Source: Utricularia gibba
Taxonomy: Eukaryota > Streptophyta > Magnoliopsida > Lamiales > Lentibulariaceae
Direction: 5' to 3'
Assembly: GCA_002189035.1 (NCBI GenBank)
Contig: NEEC01000012.1
Location: forward strand, 1,612,001-1,676,000
Length of the DNA: 64,000 nt
The position numbers and the translations under genes were made by a program. Positions 53,160 through 64,000 of this stretch are shown here, one piece after another; the first letter of the stretch is position 1, and the number at the start of each line of letters is the position of its first letter. The notes below the pieces were generated by a model that had not been told where the DNA came from, ran no database searches, and saw nothing but the letters and a program-made list of their open reading frames with translations.

Positions 53160-53440
53160 CCCTCATCTATTGGGTAACTAGGGTTTGTCTGGAGGGGAGA
53201 GAGGATCTAACCATAGGGAGGAGATAACCTTCACCTATTGGATAACTGAACCTAGGGTTTATGAGTTTGTTTGATAAAAAGGCGATTTAGTCATAGAGAG
53301 GAAATCAACCTACCCCTATTTGGATAACCACTCAAGTTACGATTAGGGATTATGAGTTTGTTTGAAGAGACCAATAACTCGTATCACATAGAGCAGAAAC
53401 CCTACTTCAGTGGATAGACCTCAGGTTTATGGGTTAATCA
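53160..53440. repeat. Degenerate tandem repeat, 70-90 bp unit, about four copies
   Basis: Units start at about 53172, 53240, 53322 and 53412 with GG(A/G)TAACT or GGATA, followed by AGGGTTTATGAGTTTGTTTGA and an AGAGAGGA(A)..CAACC-like segment. The units are diverged and unequal in length. No coding capacity. Confidence 0.65.
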
Positions 53441-54789
53441 TCTGCTAATCCAACTACTAAGCAAGTTTTTCTCGTTAAGGTTTCATGAATTCAAAGGTTC
53501 AAACTTGTAAAGTCTCCTACTGTGCCACACTTCCTAAATCTATGCCTTGCACCTTCCAAGTTCAAAAATGTTCAGAAGTTCGGTATGCTGCATGGAGCGG
53601 GGAGTTTCATAGGAAGAGGGTGGATTTGAAACTTGAAAAGGGGAATTCAAAAGTTGGGATTTGGGATTCCATTCAGGATCTGAATTGAGTGAGCCTCCTA
53701 AGAGCGATGATTATGAGACAGTGTGGTCCTACAACTTTGATGGAGGAGTTTATTGCAATTGGTGATAATGGAGTTTGGCATCTCATAGTTGAGGTGTAAC
53801 TGTATCGAAAATAATGGACAACGCCAAGTTTTTTCTTTGTTCATGGAGTGTCTTCTCGCCAGCCAGTCCCTAAACCCATCCACTGAGCTGCTCCATACCT
53901 CTGCTCCCCCAGCTGATGATCCGCCCCAACAGACTCTGACGCCCGCATTGGAACCACGCCGCGCATCCTAACCATCGAATGCACGCACGCTTCCGGAAGC
54001 CTTTGGAGTGAAAAAAAGGAAAGAACACAGCTACGAAAGCAATGGGTGCAAGTGTTAGAATTGAAAGGGGAAAACGAAGTGGGTAATGGAGTGCGACCGA
54101 GGAGCGAGTAGTGAATACCCTAAAAAAAACTAGGGCATTGAATGACAAATCTTGGGTGTCACAGTCGGATCACGGCCCCCACCCCCACCTCTTTTTAATG
54201 CATTTATTGAAACGTTAGCACAGTAAGCTTTTTTACCTTTTCCGCATGATTGACTTGCCAATGGTCATGGCCATGGCTCCCCTCCCACAGAAGCCCAAAA
54301 ACCGCCATAACCAGACCATGTCCCACGATGCGAATGAACATCTTCTGAAACCAGGTTCAGAGAGACCCACACCCATCTCCCAGTCCCTCCCCAGAAGGGC
54401 TCCTTCCTCAGTAACTCCGTCTGATGAGAGAGTGCCCTGTTTCGTGGGACTGGGAGTTGGAGTGGTGTGTTGGTTTTTCAATGGGGAATCAAATGGCGGG
54501 TGACCGCTGGAAACAAACGTGACGTTGGTGGAGATGCTTCAGCTGAGCTGTGGAGGTAGACAAGTGAAACATCAGCACAACACAGCAGCAGCAATAAGTG
54601 ATGTGTGCGTGGAGCGAATCTCTCCATTCCCAGCTTCGCCCCCACCCTACATGCACTTAATTTCTACACAAATAATATAATACCACTTTAATGAAATTTA
54701 GTTATTTCAAGAGAATAATTTCATTCATAAATTTCCATTTCCAGCCATTAAACCTCCCACTACCCTCTTAGTCCATCTTCCAAATTCCG
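53441..54789. other. Intergenic, no supported gene
   Basis: Several short frames on both strands lack start context, family match or splice structure. Nothing can be supported. Confidence 0.35.
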
Positions 54790-54865
54790 AAAATTCGAAT
54801 TTGATCCGAAAAATTCAAATTTGATCCAAAAAATTTGAATTTGATCCAAAATTTGACATTTCGAT
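54790..54865. repeat. Short tandem repeat, 19-20 bp unit
   Basis: AAAATTCGAATTTGATCCG and close variants (AAAATTCAAATTTGATCCA, AAAATTTGAATTTGATCCA) repeat three times with a partial fourth copy. Confidence 0.85.
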
Positions 54866-57800
54866 CAAATTCAAAGGTTAGTGACTGAAATTAGAAAATT
54901 CTTCCAAATTTCATAGGCAAAAGAAAAAAAATAAATTTCTGATTTTGGCATTTTTTTATTATATTTAGAGTGACGAACGTTTTCTTTTCGTATTTTAGGT
55001 CATATGGAATTGAATAAATGAAAAATGTTTCAAGTAAATTAATGTTTATCATCGGAATTACTATAGATACCATTACTAGAAATCAATGTATTTTGATGGT
55101 TTAAATTATATGTGAATAATTATTTCAATGAATATCTTAAAAATTATATATGATAAATATTTCTCAAATTTTGTAATGATAGTTAGGTATATCTAGTTAT
55201 TTTATATTTTAAAAAAATTGAGTGATTTAATATTAGAATTATAAAAAGGTGAGAAAAAAAAAGCTGAGATGGGCCTGGGCTAGTGCGACATTCGTGGATG
55301 GGAGGCCCAATGGCGAAGTGTCAGCCCAGTTTGGTATTTAATGAATTTTATATTATTTTTTGCGTAGAAAAAATTAGATATCAGGAAAGGATCCAAACAA
55401 GGGATTCTGATGTACGGAAGGAGACCAAGCGATGCAAGAATTGCAGAACTGGGGATGAAGGTGACGCAGCAGCACCTACCTTCTCACAAAAGCCATCATT
55501 TTTCTCCATTCAGTTTTAGAATTTGCTTGTGGATATAAACTGTTGGAACGAGATGGGGCAAAGTCAAAACTTTTGGACAAAACAGAGAGAGACAGAGGCC
55601 ATTGGGTCACCAACAGCCATCGACGCATATAAACTATGAGGTCCGGACCAACTGCTTCATTCCCTACACCAATCAACCATCTATCTGTCAAGCTACATTC
55701 TTCACCAGACCTCCCATTCGTATGGAATGGTGGCCGTAATCGCCCACCGGAGCCTGATTTTCCAGCCTTCTTGCCCTGCAGATACAACCTGGAAGCTCAG
55801 ATTTTGAGTTTGGAGTTAGGGGAGTGAAAAACAGGGCAGGGCAGGGCACTCTTCCAGGACAGCACAGTGGAGAGTCTCAAATGCCTCGTTTTTAAGCATT
55901 TTTTCAGCAGATCAGATCAGAAGGTGATTTCATCCAAGAAAAATGAGCATTTGCACAAATATGTAACTCTCAGCATAAAAAAAGAGCCTTTTTTTTTTGT
56001 CCCATCGCTCAAAAGGCAGATAAACACAATGCCCAGAAGATAACAGATAATGGGTTTTACAAAAAATGTCACCTTTCAAGGAGAATCCCAGCTCTCAGAA
56101 AATGGAACAGAGTAAAGCGCCATCTCAGCAAAAAAGCCCTAAAAATTTTACATCCCAGCCTCCCGATTTTCGGCAGAGGGAATGTGAGAAATCTGCAGAA
56201 TAAGGAGGAGGAAGAAGAGAATAAGAATAAGACAAATCTGTATATCAATACATACTCTTCTTCCTTTTCCAATTATGTGCAGTGGCACCCACCCACCATT
56301 CAACACTCAACTCATCAATGGGGCAGAGAACAAGGCGTATGCGTGACCATTATATAATCGATAGTTTCACCCCCTTGCGGGTTACACGAATCACGAGATG
56401 GGTAAACCAGAAACTGTGTTTAACAGCGGTGAAAAAGCTTTAAATTTTTGGGGTTGAAAGTAGGCGCCCCCCACACACACACAGTTCTTAACAACTCAGC
56501 GTCTTCACCGTCGTTCTTTACCTGTCATGGACAAGCAACATTCTTACGTTCTTGGTTTTGGCCCTGCGCCCCTCCACCGTTCCTTCGCTTTCTGCGTCCA
56601 GTTTTGGGACCGAACTGCAGCAATATTCTTCTTCACTTAAAAATTTCATCTTTTTTTCTGTCTTTAGCCATAAATATGTATTTAAAGCATGGAATGTTCA
56701 ACACCAAGTACTGCAACTGCATTTTCAAAACGGAGTAACTCCAATGTCTTCTTAAACACCACTACTCAATAATTACTAAAAACAAATCCTTTTTTATTTT
56801 TATTATTGAAAAAGTAATATTATGCCTCTAAATATTCCGAATTTTTTATCGGATCCGATAAAATAAAAGAACTATTTAAAAAATAAATATTTGTAAAATT
56901 AAATCTATCAATCAGTTGGTTAAGGGACTGATATCTATTATTAATTTTTTGAAATGATTTTATTTAATTTATAAAGATTTTAATCTTTATTAATTCTTTA
57001 ATAAAATAAAAAATTTAGATTATGTAATTAATTTCATAAATTAGTAAATTTATTAAATCTTTATTTTAGATATTAAATAAAAAATTAATTAGAAAAATTA
57101 TATTATTCAATTTTTTAAAATATGCATTTTATATTATAATATTAAATTATATAATAATTTAATGTATTAAACTTTATAATATTATTTATTTTATTAAATT
57201 TTATAATATAATTTTATATTATTTCATAAAACAATTTTACAATCATAAACTAATTTTATTCATTTGTTACGTGGGTTTGAGTTTAACCCAAGTTTAATTT
57301 ATTTGAATTTAAATAAATATATTTCTCAGTTTAGAATATAATTTTTATTTAGTTGTTAGGTATATTTTATTTGAATTATAGGTGAACATGCATTTTGTAT
57401 GAGAGATAAAAATTGGATTTGAAAATTTTATGTAAAAAATTATATATATATATATATATATATCATTTCATGTAAAATATGAATACTATAAACGATTTGA
57501 TTGTACACCACATTCCATAGATGGTGTAAAAGCAAATTTATTTAGCACAGAGCACCATGACATAGTTTACTCTCAATGCTTAGCACACAGATGGATGCAA
57601 CGTGAGGTAGGTGAAATGCCGATGTTCCAAGTAGTTACCAGATGAGATATAAAAACAATGAGTTTTCAAACAATAATCATGCTTCCATAGCAAGTGCTCC
57701 CCATTTATAGAAAAAACAAATAGCAGATCGAAAATATAACAATCATAAACGAGGTTTGGATGGTGAAGAACGTCCACAAACGATATTACATGAAAAACGT

Positions 57801-58177
57801 ACTAGACACCATATGTTGGCTCCCAATTTTTTGAAGGCAAACACCTCAGCATGATTCTCCAGCTCGTGAAAGTCATGTTCAATAGATTTGTAGCAGATCT
57901 GTGGCAATTATATTTTCAAAAAGACTAGGCTAAGAGATTATGTAAACGGGCGAATGTCGGTTTCAATTGAGTTTGTGAAGAATAGATAGGTTCATGTTTA
58001 CCTACTTGCATTCTATATACGAAACATAAATTTACTGTCAAATCTACCTGAAAAGCCACCCAAACCCACATATCAAACTTAACCTAAATTGATTTGTCGA
58101 TAGAAATAACAAATTAATTAATTTCCGGTTTAAGCTTGAAATTTCACAAAAATAGTATTATTTTAAAATTGCTGTGT
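54866..58177. other. Long intergenic stretch with AT-rich repeats and (TA)n
   Basis: 55250-56760 is mixed in composition and could hold an untranslated or non-coding transcript, but no protein, tRNA or hairpin RNA was recognised. A short CA run is at 56472-56483. 56800-57420 is extremely AT-rich and resembles 60050-60310. A (TA)n microsatellite lies at 57441-57463. 57480-58177 shows nothing. Confidence 0.35.
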
Positions 58178-58683
58178 TCAACCCAGCAACGTATTGGATG
58201 GCTGAATCGGATCACAAGGCGTAGGCAGCTGCCACCGCCGGGGAAGATCGTGGGATGGATTGTGGAGACGGTGAAATAGCCGTTGACCGCGGTGGAAAAC
58301 AATCCTTGTTCGATGAAGTTGAGACACGTTGCCGACTCGGGAAGAGCTGCCGCCGCGGAGAATCATCTTCTGATCGCCCTCAAACGACTGAAGCTCCAAC
58401 ATGGGTAGATGATGATGAGGTACTTGATCCAACGGGAACGGGCTTTCGAGGTAGTGGTAGTTGTGATGATCCACAGGAAGAATCATTTCATGTGGATAAA
58501 CGGCATACAGAAAGCAGAGTTGCACTCCAAAGGGACAAGCAGAAGAGCAAAAAGCATCAAAATTGAACAGCAGCATGCTTATTGCAACGACAAAAAAGAT
58601 TGAAGGGATGCTTGATTCAGTTAGATGAATACCAGTGCAGTGTGTGTGATTTCAATCTGGAGAATGATCCAGATTGATCCACA
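58178..58683. other. GC-richer patch downstream of PMD-like gene
   Basis: 58190-58560 is open on both strands (103 and 132 codons) and more GC-rich than its surroundings. Neither translation resembles a known family; the minus-strand one is His- and Leu-rich near HHHLPMLELQ. It could be a decayed exon or a small gene, but it cannot be supported as either. Confidence 0.2.
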
Positions 58684-59528
58684 TCAGGTCTTCTTTGCAG
58701 CGCGTAAGTAGCATGCGATACTCGCTACTCCAAGTGCGGTGATCGTGGAACCACCGAGGATGATCCAGCGGTTCTTTTCCAAGCGCCTAATGATTCCCTG
58801 TTCATCAAGACTAGACCCCTTAACATGAGTTCTTTGCTCCAACTCAAACATGCTGATCAACTTCTCTTTCTCCTGCAAATTACTGTCAAGAACATTGATT
58901 TTCTCTTCCAAGGCAGCCATTGTTTCCCCCAAGCTTGCATTCGTTTTTTCTAATCTCTTGGTACTCTCTGTAGCCCCTGCAACTCCTCAATACTCTTCTT
59001 CAGAGTTTGAATTTCTGTTTCCTTCTGTTGCTTCTCGATTTTCAAACCATTCTCCACACCTTCGAGTTCTACGATTTTAGACGACAGAATGTCTCTCTCC
59101 TTGGTGACGGCCGCGAGCTTGGCATCCTTCTTCTTCTCACTCTCTATTACTCTTTCCAATTCCCTAGCCAAAGCATCTATTTCAGCCATGGATTCTTGTA
59201 AGTTGCTCATAGCGAATCCCAAATCAAGCTGCAGACGGGAAACATCAGCTTCAAGACCCGCAGCACGATCTGCCACTGCTTGCAACACCTTCTTATCCGA
59301 TTCCAACTCCTGAAGCCCATCCTGCAAGTCTTGATTATCCCTTCTTAATTTCTCCGCTTCCACCTTCAGCTTCTCAAGTTGCTTCTTGTAACCATCATTT
59401 TCTTCCAGAATCCTTCCTTTATCACTCTCAAGCTCATATAACCGTTGAGTGAGCCCTGAATCTTTTGAGGACTCATCGGTTATTTCCACAGATCGATCCC
59501 CGTTGGGCAAACCTTCATTATCGGCCAT
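58684..59528 (-). CDS. Tail-anchored coiled-coil protein, PMD1/PMD2-like
   Basis: Resembles Arabidopsis PEROXISOMAL AND MITOCHONDRIAL DIVISION FACTOR 1/2: a long coiled coil anchored by its C-terminus in peroxisomal or mitochondrial outer membranes, promoting organelle morphogenesis and division. It appears as a single exon, about 281 aa if one base is restored. Residues 25-250 are heptad-rich coiled coil (LYELESDKGRILEEN, LEKLKVEAEKLRRDN, LESDKKVLQAV). The C-terminus has one hydrophobic segment (WIILGGSTITALGVASIACYL) and a basic tail (RAAKKT). The frame breaks at about 58974: one strand ends at TAG near 58950, while the coiled coil continues in the next frame (TESTKRLEKTNASLGETM). The CCCC at 58974-58977 needs one more C. 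The family call rests on architecture and partial similarity. Confidence 0.75.
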
Positions 59529-60891
59529 ACAGCACTACACACAGAGAAGCAAAAACAAGGAAAGTAACCTCTTGTCACTCTGAAAAAAGCAGAAAAAATC
59601 CACAAACACTCAAGACACAATTCCTAGCGATTCAAACACGCTTACAAAGAACACAATGGGTAACATGAGGATTGAAGCTAACGGACCTTCGGTGAAGAGA
59701 ACTCCAAGGCGGATTAGGGATTCGTGTGGCACGCGAGTAACGGCTCCTCTCAGTAGGTTGAGGTTTGCACGTCTTCGCCAAGCTCGCAATTGGGCCCTGA
59801 AATGGGTCAAGCTTACAACTTCTGGGCTTGTTCATTATATATGTCTGGATCCGATTCCAACCCATTTTCAAAGAGCATGAGTTCGTTCATCTAAACTTTC
59901 AAGAGCGTTTCTTGTCACTATAAAATAAAATAAATTAAAATTTAGAGCCCATTATAAAAATGCAGATTTTAAACTGATAAATAAATTTAGAGCCTATTAT
60001 ATAAACAGAATTTCTTAAATTGATTTTTTTAATTTTTTTTAAATATTTTCATTTTTCACTATTTTATAATAAAATAAAAATTTACGTTTTATGATTATTT
60101 ATAAAAATTATTGATTTTTTTGAATCTTTATTTTAATGATTAAAAATTATATTATTCATTTTTATTTAATTTTAAAATATATTTGTATTATAATATTATA
60201 TTATATAATAGTTAAATATATTACACTTTAAATATATATTTTATTTTATTAAATTTTATAATATAATTTTATATTACGTTACAATACAGTTTTAAAATAT
60301 TAAACTAATTCTATTTTATATCATCTAAATCATAGATTCAAAATACAGAATAAACCTTAGATTTTAAGATTAATTTAAAATTATTAAAATTATTTTATCT
60401 TTAATTAATAATTAAATAAAAATTAATTAGAAAATTTATATTTATTTTATAAATTTCAAAAATACATTAATACCATCATATTAAATTAATATAATACTAC
60501 CCAACAACTCCCGAGTAGTTTAATTGAAAAAATATTAATTTATTTTCTGTATGATTTAATTTATCAAATTCTACAGTACATAATTTATAATATCTCACAA
60601 TAATTTTAAAATAATTCTGTTTCTCATAAATTAGTAACACTAAACAAGTTCACATTATGCAATGTTTTAAATTTAGATAAGATTTCAAGAAATTTGACTT
60701 TTTTTCGAATTTCAGACAATGATATTATGAAGTCCAAGGACAGAAACCCCAAATGAATCAATGCTAAAAAGACAGCATGTTTGAGAAGCGATTTGGACCA
60801 AAGGAGAGCTTTGAAAAAAACACCCCTTTTGTGCTTTCTATACACCACCGGGTCCGAAGACTGGATTCAGCAAACACAGTCTCTCTGTTGG
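59529..60891. other. Intergenic, very AT-rich repeat
   Basis: 59529-59880 is the leader and promoter flank of the PMD-like gene. 59930-60640 is extremely AT-rich and shares TTTTATTAAATTTTATAATATAATTTTATATTA with 57180-57220, suggesting a dispersed repeat. No gene is seen; the last part should be the 3' UTR of the MAP kinase gene. Confidence 0.4.
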
Positions 60892-63927
<3,036 letters not shown>

Positions 63928-64000
63928 TGCAAGTTATGGCTTACCCTCTCCCCGAAGCAATCCCAAATCCAAACAGCAACCCCTCAACCCACACAGGAGT
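63928..64000 (-). promoter_or_regulatory. 5' leader of MPK20-like gene, cut by window edge
   Basis: Only 73 bp upstream of the start codon are in the window. They hold leader sequence, with no element to report. Confidence 0.4.

Noticed and set aside
55640-55670. Sequence resembling miR166 (GGACCAACTGCTTCATTCCC)
   Set aside because: It has two extra bases against mature miR166 and no convincing hairpin partner on either side in the right order, so a chance match is more likely.
55700-55735. Resemblance to the miR482/2118 3' end (CCTCCCATTC)
   Set aside because: Only the last part matches, and no star arm could be found.

Overview
The window is nuclear DNA from a flowering plant, most likely a core eudicot. 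Genes are split by GT-AG introns, intergenic DNA is very AT-rich, and retrotransposon and DNA-transposon debris is abundant. The protein families are plant-specific: class III peroxidase, RABA GTPase, trichome-birefringence-like protein, protodermal factor, TDY-type MAP kinase and DUF688. The species cannot be fixed from sequence alone; the gene style would fit a woody perennial such as grapevine, but that is a guess.

Layout. 1-4.5 kb: no firm gene, one MITE with a 9-bp target duplication (2438-2918). 5.2-6.7 kb: DUF688 gene (+) with an apparent frameshift. 6.9-28.2 kb: three FMO1-like flavin monooxygenase genes, all on the minus strand with the same five-exon structure; copies 1 and 2 are intact, copy 3 has a one-base deletion. 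Copies 2 and 3 lie in two homologous blocks of about 4.5-4.9 kb (13115-17610 and 24287-29145). Each block carries an FMO facing a divergent MIP3 (Sec1/Munc18-like) gene across about 0.4 kb. The first block holds only a broken MIP3 head (16905-17610); the second continues into a complete MIP3 (28545-31902). Between the blocks are hAT and Ty1/copia remnants and a nested solo LTR. 33.2-35.5 kb: a class III peroxidase (+) tail to tail with a RABA1-type GTPase (-). 36-40.4 kb: a decayed Ty1/copia element split by a 1.4-kb solo LTR. 41.5-43.2 kb: a short TBL protein (+). 44.6-51.1 kb: a plus-strand copia split by a minus-strand copia. 52-52.9 kb: a protodermal factor 1-like gene (-) with an L1 box upstream. 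58.7-59.5 kb: a tail-anchored coiled-coil PMD-like organelle-division factor (-). 60.9-63.9 kb: a complete MPK20-like MAP kinase (-, ten exons).

Themes. The FMO1-like/MIP3 divergent pair was duplicated as a unit, and the copies then decayed in different ways. Four frameshifts in four unrelated genes are each explained by one missing G or C in a short G/C run. That pattern looks more like consensus undercalling than four independent gene deaths and should be settled before any of these genes is called a pseudogene. The transposon content records at least three layers of nested insertion, two of them with clean 5-bp target duplications. I found no clearly new biological system. The strongest leads are the FMO1-like cluster, the nested-element history and the homopolymer pattern.
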